A DNA stretch of 5,171 nt from Acetobacteraceae bacterium. GTDB lineage: Bacteria > Pseudomonadota > Alphaproteobacteria > Acetobacterales > Acetobacteraceae. Below the pieces are notes generated by a model that did not search any database, was not told the DNA's origin, and was given only the letters and a program-made list of their open reading frames with translations. Below, piece by piece: positions 1-5,171 of this stretch. The stretch is taken from the NCBI GenBank assembly GCA_947446625.1, contig CANFIE010000316.1, forward strand, positions 1-5,171, given 5' to 3'. The position numbers were made by a program, and so were the translations under genes. Position 1 is the stretch's first letter, and each line of letters opens with the position of its first letter.

Positions 1-155
1 CCCCGAGCCATCCTCTGCCTTGCCATCCAACACTGGAACTGATCCTTCACGCCGCAACGAATTCTGGATGCTGCGGCTTCTGCGTGTCCGTCTCAGTCCA
101 TGTGCTGTGTGTGGCAGAATAGTCCATGCCGCGCACGGTATTTCGCCCCTGCGGA
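1..155. other. Left-edge region with no convincing gene
   Basis: This stretch lies downstream of the amidase stop codon. On the minus strand it holds a 26-codon reading frame (ATG at 127, TGA ending at 47) without a well-placed ribosome binding site. Near the edge, an in-frame pair of ATG codons at 26 and 11 could begin another minus-strand gene; the one at 11 has AAGG six bases upstream, but fewer than four codons are visible. A weak inverted repeat (GCCGCA at 51-56, TGCGGC at 72-77, 15-base loop) is present but no T-run follows it on either strand, so I do not call a terminator. No tRNA or promoter stands out. Confidence 0.4.
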
Positions 156-1574
156 TTACGCCGCCAGCGGGGGCCGATGCTGCGCCCAGGGCCGCGCTGC
201 CTCAAACGCCGCGCTGGCCTGCAGCACGCCCAGGTCGTCAAACCGCCGGCCGACAATCTGCAGCCCCACCGGCAGCCCCGCCGGGGTGAAGCCGCTAGGC
301 AGGCTGGCCGCCGGGCTGCCCGACCAGTTGAAGGGGTAGGAGAATTCCGCCCAAGCCAACCAGTCCCACGGGTGCTGCGGCCAATGCGCCGGCTGCAGCA
401 GATGCGCCGGAAACGCCGCGACACTGGCGGCCGGCGAGAGCAGGAAATCGTAATCCTGCATGAACAAATGGATCGCCTGCACATAGGCGAAGCGCCGCTC
501 GCGCATCTGCATGAATTGGGTGACGCTGATGCCCTCATTCTCGCGCAGCAGGGCCACCAGGCCGGGGTCCATGCGCGATTCCCATTCGGGCAGGTATTTG
601 GCCCGGGCGGCATAGGCGGCCGGCCAGAAAAACCGCACCAGCTCCGGCCCCAGCTTGCCCCAGGCCGGCGTCACCGGCTCTACAATGGCACCGAGTTCGG
701 CGAAGACCTGCGCCGCCTTGGCCGCCAGTTCCGCCACTTCCGGGTCCACCCGGGCATGGCCAAGGTCTGCGGTGTAGCCAATGCGCTTGCCGCGCAAATC
801 CATGCCTCGCAACTGGCTGGCATAGTCCTGCGGTGGCGCTTCCAGCGTGGTGTAGTCCAACGGGCTGGGGCCAGACATCGCCTGGGTCATCAACGCCGCG
901 TCATGCACGCTGCGGGTCAGCGGCCCGCCATGCGTCGCCAGGTCGTTATTCGACATTGGCCATACGGGAATGCGCCCATGCGTGGGCTTGAATCCATACA
1001 CCCCCGAGAAATGCGCCGGCATGCGGATGGAGCCGGCGCCGTCGCCGCCATCATGCAGCGGGCCAAAGCCGCAGGCCGCCGCCACGGCCGCGCCGGCCGA
1101 GGAAGCCCCGGCATTCAGCCCATGGCCCCAGGGGTTGTGGGTAATGCCGGAAAGCGGGCTTTGGCTCACGCCCTTCCAGCCGAATTCGGGAGAGGTGGTC
1201 TTGCCCAGCATCATCCCGCCGGCTGCATGCAGCCGGGCGATGGCGGGCGAATCCTGGGTGGGGATGGTGCCTTGGGTAATCAGGCTGCCATGGTCGGTCT
1301 GCACGCCCTTGGTGGGGTGCAAATCCTTCACCGTGAAGGGTATTCCCTCCAGCAGCCGGGGCGTCTCGCCGCGCATGAACACCGCCTCGGCGGTGCGGGC
1401 GGCGGCCATCGCATGCTCCGGCGTCAGCCGCATCATGGCGTTCACGTCGGGGTCCACGCGCTCCATCCGGCGGAGCGTGGCCTCGGCCACCTCCACCGGA
1501 GAAAGCCGCCTGGCGCGGTACAGGGCGGCGAGTTCCGCCGCCCCCAACCAGCCAAGCTCGTCGCCCTTGGGCAT
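156..1574 (-). CDS. Amidase-signature family amidohydrolase
   Basis: A 472-residue serine hydrolase of the amidase signature family, which cleaves carboxamides to acid plus ammonia or amine using a Ser-cisSer-Lys triad. The triad is visible: Lys83 in TVKD, Ser158 in the glycine/serine loop GASSAGA, and the nucleophile Ser182 in GAGSIR, with the normal 24-residue spacing between the serines. The signature core continues as GVYGFKPTHGRIP (residues 191-203), and the C-terminal block GLPVGLQIVGRRFDD (433-447) is also typical. Length is normal for the family. There is no signal peptide, so it is probably cytoplasmic. The ATG overlaps the crotonase stop as TGATG, with only a weak AGGG upstream, so translation is probably coupled. 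The loop is less glycine-rich than the usual GGSSGGS. GatA, the Gln-tRNA amidotransferase subunit, belongs to this family, but the catabolic context and absence of gatB/gatC argue against it. The family is secure; the substrate is unknown. Confidence 0.93.
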   Translation of the reverse strand: MPKGDELGWLGAAELAALYRARRLSPVEVAEATLRRMERVDPDVNAMMRLTPEHAMAAARTAEAVFMRGETPRLLEGIPFTVKDLHPTKGVQTDHGSLITQGTIPTQDSPAIARLHAAGGMMLGKTTSPEFGWKGVSQSPLSGITHNPWGHGLNAGASSAGAAVAAACGFGPLHDGGDGAGSIRMPAHFSGVYGFKPTHGRIPVWPMSNNDLATHGGPLTRSVHDAALMTQAMSGPSPLDYTTLEAPPQDYASQLRGMDLRGKRIGYTADLGHARVDPEVAELAAKAAQVFAELGAIVEPVTPAWGKLGPELVRFFWPAAYAARAKYLPEWESRMDPGLVALLRENEGISVTQFMQMRERRFAYVQAIHLFMQDYDFLLSPAASVAAFPAHLLQPAHWPQHPWDWLAWAEFSYPFNWSGSPAASLPSGFTPAGLPVGLQIVGRRFDDLGVLQASAAFEAARPWAQHRPPLAA

Positions 1575-2377
1575 CAGCGGCCCTGGAAGGCAGGCTTGCG
1601 CTTTTCCATGAAGGCGCGGCGGCCTTCCTTGTAGTCAGCGCTGTCGAAGCAAGCCGCCATGGCGGTGCGAATGGCGTCCATGTCGCGGTCAGCGCGGTCC
1701 TTGCAGACCGACTTCACCGTCATCTTGTTGGTCTTCAACGAGAGCGGGGCGTTGCCCGCCATGGTCGCGGCCAGCTTGGCCACTTCGGCGTCCAACTGGT
1801 CCACCGGCACCACCTTGTTGACCAGGCCGATACGCTCGGCCTCCTTGGCGCCGAAGCGCTCGCCGGTCATCAGGATCATGTGTGCATGGGCGGGGCCCAC
1901 GAGGTCAACCAGGGCGCGCACCATGTCGAAGCCATAGGCGATGCTCAGCTTGGCGGCGGGAATGCCGAACTGGCTGTCATCGGAGGCGATGCGGATGTCA
2001 GTGCCCATGGCAATGCCAAGCCCGCCACCCATGCAGAAGCCACGGATCTGCGCGATGACCGGCCACTTGTAGTTGGAAAGCTTCACCCGGCCCGCGCTGG
2101 TGATGCGGTCATATTCCTGCTGGGCATTGGCGTCCGAGCGCACCTTCTCGAACTGCGAAATGTCAGCGCCCGAGACGAAGGCCTTGTCGCCCGCGCCCTT
2201 CAGAATAACGCAGCGCACTTCGCCCGAAGCGTCGAACTGGTCGAGCGCCTCGCCCATGCCGCCCCACATGTCCACCGACATGGCGTTCCGCTTTTCCGGC
2301 TGGTTGAACACAATGGTGCCAACGCCGTTTTCAAGGCTGGTGAGAATCTTCCCGCCCGCGAGTTCCTGCATGGCCAT
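1574..2377 (-). CDS. Crotonase-fold protein (enoyl-CoA hydratase/isomerase family)
   Basis: A 267-residue protein of the usual length for the crotonase superfamily, which acts on acyl-CoA thioesters in the cytoplasm. The oxyanion-hole segments are present: SGADISQF (residues 69-76, backbone NH near Ala71) and CMGGGLGIAMGTD (115-127, near Gly118). The C-terminal DYKEGRRAFMEKRKPAF helix is also typical. By alignment with rat mitochondrial enoyl-CoA hydratase, the two catalytic glutamates (Glu144, Glu164) are replaced by Gly121 and Ala141, the latter in FGIPAAKLSIAYG. Simple hydration of enoyl-CoA is therefore doubtful; isomerase, decarboxylase, hydrolase or other crotonase chemistry is open. 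The start at 2377 overlaps the CoA-transferase stop (TGATG) and has GGGAG ten bases upstream; the Met at codon 3 is further from that site. The stop overlaps the amidase start in the same way. Family assignment is firm, reaction unknown. Confidence 0.92.
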   Translation of the reverse strand: MAMQELAGGKILTSLENGVGTIVFNQPEKRNAMSVDMWGGMGEALDQFDASGEVRCVILKGAGDKAFVSGADISQFEKVRSDANAQQEYDRITSAGRVKLSNYKWPVIAQIRGFCMGGGLGIAMGTDIRIASDDSQFGIPAAKLSIAYGFDMVRALVDLVGPAHAHMILMTGERFGAKEAERIGLVNKVVPVDQLDAEVAKLAATMAGNAPLSLKTNKMTVKSVCKDRADRDMDAIRTAMAACFDSADYKEGRRAFMEKRKPAFQGR

Positions 2378-3588
2378 CAGCCGAGTGCTCCCTTTGCCTT
2401 CAGATCCGCGATTTCCGCGGGGGTAAGCCCGGCTTCGGCCAGGATTTCGTCGTTATGCTCGCCAAGGTCCGGAATATCCCGGTAGAAGCCGGTTTCCACG
2501 CCCTCGATGTTCACCGGCTGCGCCACCACGTGAATGTCACCGCGCGTGCGGTGCTTCATCGGCATGGCCATTTCCAGGTGCTGAACCTGCGGGTCCTCAA
2601 ACACTTCCTTGATGTTGTTCACCGGACCGCAGGGAATGCCGGCTTCCTCAAGCTTGTCGATCCAGTACTCGGAAGAGTGCTGCGCGGTGACCTGGCCGAT
2701 GATCTCGTTGATCCGCTTGCGATCCTTCGACCGCCCGCCATTGGTCTTCCACTCCTCAACCTCCAGCCATTCCTCATGGCCGGCGGCCTTGCAGAAATTC
2801 ACCCACAGCTTGGGGCTGGAAGCGGCGATGTTGATCGGCTTGTCGGTGGTGGGGAACACGCCCATGGGGATGTTCACCGGGTGGTCATTGCCCGCCTGGC
2901 CGGCCACTTCGCCATCCATCAGGAAGCGGCTGGCCTGGAAGTCCAGCATGAAGACCTGCGCTTCCAGCAGGCTGGTATGGACATAGCCACCCTTGCCGGT
3001 CCGCTCGCGGTCATACAGCTTCATCATGATGCCCATCGCCAGCAGGTTGCCGGCGGTGAGGTCGTTGATGGGAATGCCGACGCGCATCGGGCCGCGGCCT
3101 TCTTCGCCGGTGATGGTCATCAGGCCGCCCATGCCCTGGGCAATCTGGTCCACGCCGCCGCGCTTGCTATAGGGGCCGGTCTGGCCGAAGCCGGAAATGC
3201 TGGCATAGATCAGCCGCGGGTTGATCGCCTTCAGGTCGTCATAGGCGATCTTCAGCCGGTGCTTCACCTGCATCCGCATATTCTCAACCAGAATATCCGC
3301 GGTGGCCGCCAGCTTCAGGAAGGCTGCGTGCCCGGCCGGGTTCTTCAGGTCAATCGCCAGGCCGCGCTTGTTGCGGTGCAGGTTGATCTGGTCGAAGCCG
3401 TCGCGCGCCCCGCCCAGGCCGTCACCGGCCGCCGGCGGTTCCACGCGAATGATCTCGGCGCCCCAGTCGGCCAAATGCCGCACGCAGGTGGGGCCGGCGC
3501 GGGCCAGGGTGAGATCCAGCACGCGCAGACCGGCCAGCGGCAGGCGCGTCTCCTGGGCCAATTTCGTATCCATGGCGCTTTCGGGCAT
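2377..3588 (-). CDS. Family III CoA-transferase (CaiB/BaiF/Frc type)
   Basis: A 403-residue cytoplasmic enzyme that moves CoA between carboxylic acids through an aspartyl-CoA intermediate. The N-terminal block LAGLRVLDLTLARAGP (residues 18-33) and DWGAEIIRVEPP (41-52) are classic. The nucleophilic aspartate is Asp176 in GIPINDLTAG, matching Asp169 of Oxalobacter formyl-CoA transferase. DRERTGKGGYVHTSLLEA (193-210), GIPCGPVNNIKEVFEDPQVQ (317-336) and LGEHNDEIL (375-383) complete the family pattern. The position of formyl-CoA transferase Gln17 is Arg30 here, and the glycine-rich loop of that enzyme is absent, so formyl/oxalate specificity is not supported. The start at 3588 has GGAGG seven bases upstream; the Met at codon 6 is less well placed. 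It is the first gene of a coupled unit with the crotonase and amidase, and likely activates the acid that the module breaks down. The substrate acid and CoA donor are not readable. Confidence 0.94.
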   Translation of the reverse strand: MPESAMDTKLAQETRLPLAGLRVLDLTLARAGPTCVRHLADWGAEIIRVEPPAAGDGLGGARDGFDQINLHRNKRGLAIDLKNPAGHAAFLKLAATADILVENMRMQVKHRLKIAYDDLKAINPRLIYASISGFGQTGPYSKRGGVDQIAQGMGGLMTITGEEGRGPMRVGIPINDLTAGNLLAMGIMMKLYDRERTGKGGYVHTSLLEAQVFMLDFQASRFLMDGEVAGQAGNDHPVNIPMGVFPTTDKPINIAASSPKLWVNFCKAAGHEEWLEVEEWKTNGGRSKDRKRINEIIGQVTAQHSSEYWIDKLEEAGIPCGPVNNIKEVFEDPQVQHLEMAMPMKHRTRGDIHVVAQPVNIEGVETGFYRDIPDLGEHNDEILAEAGLTPAEIADLKAKGALG

Positions 3589-3595
3589 GGGACAT

Positions 3596-3600
3596 CCTCC
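3596..3600 (-). promoter_or_regulatory. Ribosome binding site of the CoA-transferase
   Basis: GGAGG on the minus strand, seven bases before the ATG at 3588. The spacing favours this ATG over the in-frame ATG at 3573. Confidence 0.75.
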
Positions 3601-3612
3601 AACTCGTGCCGC

Positions 3613-3641
3613 AGACTAGGCGCGCCCGCGCCCGACGGCAA
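3613..3641 (-). promoter_or_regulatory. Candidate sigma-70 promoter for the CoA-transferase unit
   Basis: On the minus strand a TTGCCG box (3641-3636, four of six consensus bases) is separated by exactly 17 bases from TAGTCT (3618-3613), which keeps the three most conserved -10 positions. Transcription would start near 3606, giving a short leader that still includes the Shine-Dalgarno. The spacer contains a GGCGCGCC palindrome (3619-3626). The match is imperfect and GC-rich sequence throws up chance boxes, so this is a hypothesis supported by position and spacing. Confidence 0.3.
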
Positions 3642-3642
3642 A

Positions 3643-3654
3643 GGGGGGGGGGGG
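3643..3654. repeat. 12-base homopolymer (G on plus, C on coding strand)
   Basis: An uninterrupted run of twelve G on the plus strand in the gap between the RidA-family gene and the CoA-transferase. On the coding strand it ends one base before the candidate -35 box and lies 55-66 bases upstream of the CoA-transferase ATG. Runs this long can gain or lose bases by slipped-strand mispairing, and are also a frequent place for sequencing length errors. It lies outside both flanking reading frames. Confidence 0.95.
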
Positions 3655-3657
3655 TAT

Positions 3658-3690
3658 GCCGCCGGCCGCGCGCCTTCAGGCCAGGGCGGC
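3658..3690 (-). terminator. GC-rich hairpin over the RidA-family stop codon
   Basis: On the minus strand GCCGCC (3690-3685) can pair with GGCGGC (3663-3658), and inside it GGCC (3682-3679) with GGCC (3667-3664), leaving a two-base bulge and an 11-base loop that holds the TGA stop. That is ten base pairs, nearly all G-C. No U-run follows; the run downstream is C. It may slow or end transcription of the RidA-family gene or protect its 3' end, but it is not a classic intrinsic terminator. Confidence 0.3.
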
Positions 3691-4071
3691 GATGGCGTTG
3701 ATCTCGATCAGCGCATCCGGGGTGGTGAACTTGCTGACTTCCACCATGGTGGAGGCTGGGGCCACGCCGGTGAAATACTCGCGCCGCACCTTATGGATCA
3801 GCGGGAATTGTTCCATGTTGCGGATGTACACATCCACCCGGCAGATATCCTCCAGCGTGCCGCCGGCGGCCTCCACGGCGGCCTTCAGATTCTCGCAAAC
3901 CTGGCGGGTCTGTGCCTCGATATCGCCCAAGCCCACCATCTGGCCGCTGGCATCCTTGGCCAGCATGCCCGAGATGAACAGCAGTCGTCCCTTGGCCTCA
4001 ATGACGGTGGCCTGGGCGAAATGACCGCTGGGCGGCGGCAGCCGGGGTGAGGTGACGACCTGCTTGGGCAT
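3676..4071 (-). CDS. RidA/YjgF/YER057c/UK114-family protein lacking the key arginine
   Basis: A 131-residue protein of the Rid family, small cytoplasmic trimers whose best-known member hydrolyses reactive enamine/imine intermediates to keto acids and ammonia. Family landmarks are FISGMLAKD (residues 32-40), the QVCENLKAAVEAAGGTLEDI helix (57-76), VDVYIRNMEQF (79-89) and the C-terminal APASTMVEVSKF..ALIEINAIAAL. Escherichia coli RidA Arg105, which binds the substrate carboxylate, aligns with Ser107 here; Glu120 is kept as Glu123. The protein therefore resembles the Rid4-7-type subgroups rather than archetypal RidA, and deaminase activity should not be assumed. An in-frame ATG at 4113 would add 14 residues, but that extension is unlike the family and the ATG at 4071 has GGAGAA five bases upstream. 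It precedes the catabolic unit by 87 bp and follows the CBS gene by 72 bp. Its role is unknown; a link to nitrogen-compound breakdown is inference. Confidence 0.9.
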   Translation of the reverse strand: MPKQVVTSPRLPPPSGHFAQATVIEAKGRLLFISGMLAKDASGQMVGLGDIEAQTRQVCENLKAAVEAAGGTLEDICRVDVYIRNMEQFPLIHKVRREYFTGVAPASTMVEVSKFTTPDALIEINAIAALA

Positions 4072-4076
4072 GGGGG

Positions 4077-4082
4077 TTCTCC
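4077..4082 (-). promoter_or_regulatory. Ribosome binding site deciding the RidA-family start
   Basis: GGAGAA on the minus strand, five bases before the ATG at 4071. It supports that ATG over the upstream in-frame ATG at 4113. Confidence 0.65.
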
Positions 4083-4143
4083 GGTTGGGAAGCACCAGCC
4101 TAGGACCAGGCAAGCCCCGCCGTCAGCGCAAAAAGCCCTTGGC

Positions 4144-4566
4144 CTAAAGCCGCTCCCAAAGCTCCGATTCATCCTCCAGCCGAGCGGATTCATGGCCGTG
4201 GAAATCGCCCCGCGAGACAATGCCCAGCAGCTTTTCGCCATGCACCACGGGAATATGCCGGAAGCCGCTGTCCCGCATCAGCCGCAGCGCTTCAATGGCG
4301 GTGCAATGCGGCCCCAGGCATTCCGGCTGGCTGGTCATCACCTCACGCAACTTGGTTTTTCGCGGGTTGCGGGCTTCGGCCAGCATGCGGCCAATGGCGT
4401 CTCGCCCGGTGAAAATGCCCAGCAACCGCCCGGCCGGGTCGGTTATCAGCACGGCGCCAATGCGGTGGTTGCGCATTTCAACGCAGGCCTGCTGCACCGA
4501 GGCATCGGGTGGCAGGGTCACCGGGCTGCGCCGGTGCATCACTTCATGCATGGCCCTGTGCGGCAT
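4144..4566 (-). CDS. Tandem CBS-domain protein
   Basis: A 140-residue stand-alone protein made of two CBS domains, a fold that binds adenosine-containing ligands (AMP, ATP, SAM, NAD) and acts as a sensor or regulator. CBS1 spans about residues 6-62 (MHEVMHRRSPVTLPPDASV, then GAVLITDPAGRLLGIFTGRD). CBS2 spans about 74-124 (REVMTSQPECLGPHCTAIEA, then HIPVVHGEKLLGIVSRGD). Each ends in the nucleotide-binding pattern T/S-x-x-D: T53-G-R-D56 and S118-R-G-D121. The short acidic tail ESARLEDESELWERL follows with no further domain, transmembrane segment or catalytic domain. The start has a perfect AAGGAGG five bases upstream, the strongest ribosome binding site in the window. It lies 102 bp after the Bug gene and may have its own promoter. 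Whether it regulates the neighbouring genes is not shown; such proteins are often housekeeping or stress-related. Family firm, ligand and target unknown. Confidence 0.93.
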   Translation of the reverse strand: MPHRAMHEVMHRRSPVTLPPDASVQQACVEMRNHRIGAVLITDPAGRLLGIFTGRDAIGRMLAEARNPRKTKLREVMTSQPECLGPHCTAIEALRLMRDSGFRHIPVVHGEKLLGIVSRGDFHGHESARLEDESELWERL

Positions 4567-4571
4567 CGCGG

Positions 4572-4578
4572 CCTCCTT
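4572..4578 (-). promoter_or_regulatory. Strong ribosome binding site of the CBS-domain gene
   Basis: AAGGAGG on the minus strand, five bases before the ATG at 4566. It is a full anti-16S match, suggesting efficient translation and fixing the start. Confidence 0.85.
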
Positions 4579-4628
4579 CCCGCATGTTGCGGTTGCGTGG
4601 CAGAATGCCGAGAGGGCAGGGTTGCCGC

Positions 4629-4644
4629 CTTGCGCTGGCGCAAG
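4629..4644 (-). other. Small hairpin between the Bug and CBS genes
   Basis: CTTGCG (4629-4634) and CGCAAG (4639-4644) form a six-base-pair stem with a four-base loop; the stem reads the same on both strands. No T-run follows on the minus strand, so it is at best a weak terminator. It shares most of its sequence with the downstream copy of the 14-bp repeat. Confidence 0.35.
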
Positions 4645-4669
4645 CTGGAACAGGACGCTGGCGCAAGCT
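4633..4669. repeat. Two copies of a 14-bp direct repeat
   Basis: CGCTGGCGCAAGCT occurs exactly at 4633-4646 and again at 4656-4669, nine bases apart, 23 bases from start to start (about two helical turns). The right copy touches the last base of the Bug stop codon. On the minus strand the CTTGCG within either copy could pair with the single CGCAAG at 4634-4629, so two alternative stems are possible in the transcript. The pair could be a binding site for a regulator of the CBS gene or a local duplication. Confidence 0.85.
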
Positions 4670-5171
4670 TATTCCGGCTGGAAATTCGCCGCCCGCAGCA
4701 GCGCCGCATTGCGCGCCACGTCTTGGGCAATGAAATCCGCAAACGCTGCCGGGCTTTCCGCCACCGGCTCGAAGCCCATCTCGGTCAGCCGTCGCACTAC
4801 GGCGGGTTCGGCTATTGTGGCCTGCAATTCGGCGTTCACCCGCGCCACAATGCTAGCCGGCAGACCCTTCGGCCCCCACACGCCGTACCAGCTGGCGAAT
4901 TCCAGCCCCGGCATGCCGCTTTCGGCGGCGGTGGCAATCTCGGGCGCAATGGCGCTGCGGGCGGCGGTGGTAATGGCCAGCGCCTTCACCTGGCCGCCGC
5001 GCGCCAGCGGCAGCGTGGCCAGAATCGGGTCCAGCATCAGCTGCACATTGCCAGCGGCCACATCGGCCAGCCCCGGCGCGCTGCCCCGATAGGGCGCAAT
5101 GGGAATATCCAGCCCGGCCAGCCGGTTGAACTCCAGCGAGGCCAAATGCCCGGCACTGCCCAAGGAGGAGG
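4669..5171 (-). CDS. Bug/TctC-family tripartite tricarboxylate transporter substrate-binding protein, C-terminal part
   Basis: The last 166 residues of a periplasmic solute-binding protein; the reading frame stays open through the right edge, so the N-terminal half (family length about 320) and signal peptide lie outside the window. The visible part begins SSLGSAGHLASLEFN, then APYRGSAPGLADVAAGNVQL, the ligand-pocket and hinge region of the family. It continues through ALAITTAARSAIAPEIATAAESGMPG and the WYGVWGPKGLP block, ending in a helical tail with VVRRLTEMGFEPV. A TTG at 5163 falls inside this conserved region and is not a real start. Bug proteins bind carboxylates or related small molecules for a membrane TctA/TctB pair, which is not seen here; many are orphans. 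The ligand is unknown. It may supply substrate to the CoA-transferase/amidase module, but that rests on proximity only. Confidence 0.93.
   Translation of the reverse strand, partial: SSLGSAGHLASLEFNRLAGLDIPIAPYRGSAPGLADVAAGNVQLMLDPILATLPLARGGQVKALAITTAARSAIAPEIATAAESGMPGLEFASWYGVWGPKGLPASIVARVNAELQATIAEPAVVRRLTEMGFEPVAESPAAFADFIAQDVARNAALLRAANFQPE

Noticed and set aside
47..613. Minus-strand frame of 188 codons overlapping the amidase 3' end
   Set aside because: Most of it is an out-of-frame copy of amidase sequence, rich in Arg, Cys and Ser. Only its last 26 codons lie outside, and these are discussed separately.
126..1634. Long plus-strand open frame of 502 codons
   Set aside because: It is antisense to the amidase, rich in Arg/His/Gly/Pro, and shows no recognisable fold; the opposite strand has clear catalytic motifs.
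2455..4050. Long plus-strand open frame of 531 codons
   Set aside because: It runs antisense to the CoA-transferase and RidA-family genes, has low-complexity His/Ala/Gly/Leu-rich sequence with no domain, and passes through the homopolymer. It is an expected mirror of GC-rich coding sequence.
4072..4143. Terminator or promoter in the CBS to RidA-family gap
   Set aside because: A TTTTT run at the CBS end (minus strand) has no convincing stem before it, and no pair of -35/-10 boxes with normal spacing was found.
4567..4668. Sigma-54 promoter for the CBS gene
   Set aside because: TGGC and TTGC-like words occur around the repeats but not with the required -24/-12 spacing and orientation.
4669..5163. 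TTG at 5163 as the start of the Bug protein
   Set aside because: It falls in the conserved middle of the family and the frame continues through the window edge; the gene is simply truncated by the window.

Overview
The window is GC-rich DNA, almost fully coding, with every supportable gene on the minus strand. The style suggests a high-GC proteobacterium: a Bug/TctC-type solute-binding protein, purine-rich Shine-Dalgarno sites, and a CoA-transferase, crotonase and amidase in one catabolic cluster. An Acetobacteraceae/Roseomonas-like alphaproteobacterium or a Burkholderiales betaproteobacterium would both fit. That placement is inference from gene content and composition, not from a marker gene.

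In the direction of transcription (high to low coordinates) the layout is as follows. (1) The C-terminal half of a tripartite-tricarboxylate-transporter substrate-binding protein (Bug family), cut by the right edge. (2) A 102-bp gap with two copies of a 14-bp direct repeat and a small hairpin. (3) A 140-residue protein made of two CBS domains. (4) A 131-residue RidA/YjgF-family protein that lacks the arginine needed for classical imine deaminase activity. (5) An 87-bp gap with a GC-rich hairpin, a run of 12 identical bases and a plausible promoter. (6) A three-gene unit of family III CoA-transferase, crotonase-fold protein and amidase-signature hydrolase, joined by two successive TGATG stop/start overlaps. 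(7) 155 bp at the left edge with no convincing gene.

The three-gene unit reads as a catabolic module. An amidase could release a carboxylic acid from an amide, the CoA-transferase could activate the acid, and the crotonase could act on the acyl-CoA. The Bug protein may bind a carboxylate outside the membrane, and the RidA relative is a common companion of nitrogen-compound catabolism. The substrate cannot be read from the sequence. The points most worth a second look are the 12-base homopolymer next to a candidate -35 box, the loss of both catalytic glutamates in the crotonase, the missing arginine in the RidA relative, and the tandem 14-bp repeats. I saw no sign of a defence system, mobile element, CRISPR array or RNA gene; this is mostly an ordinary metabolic region.
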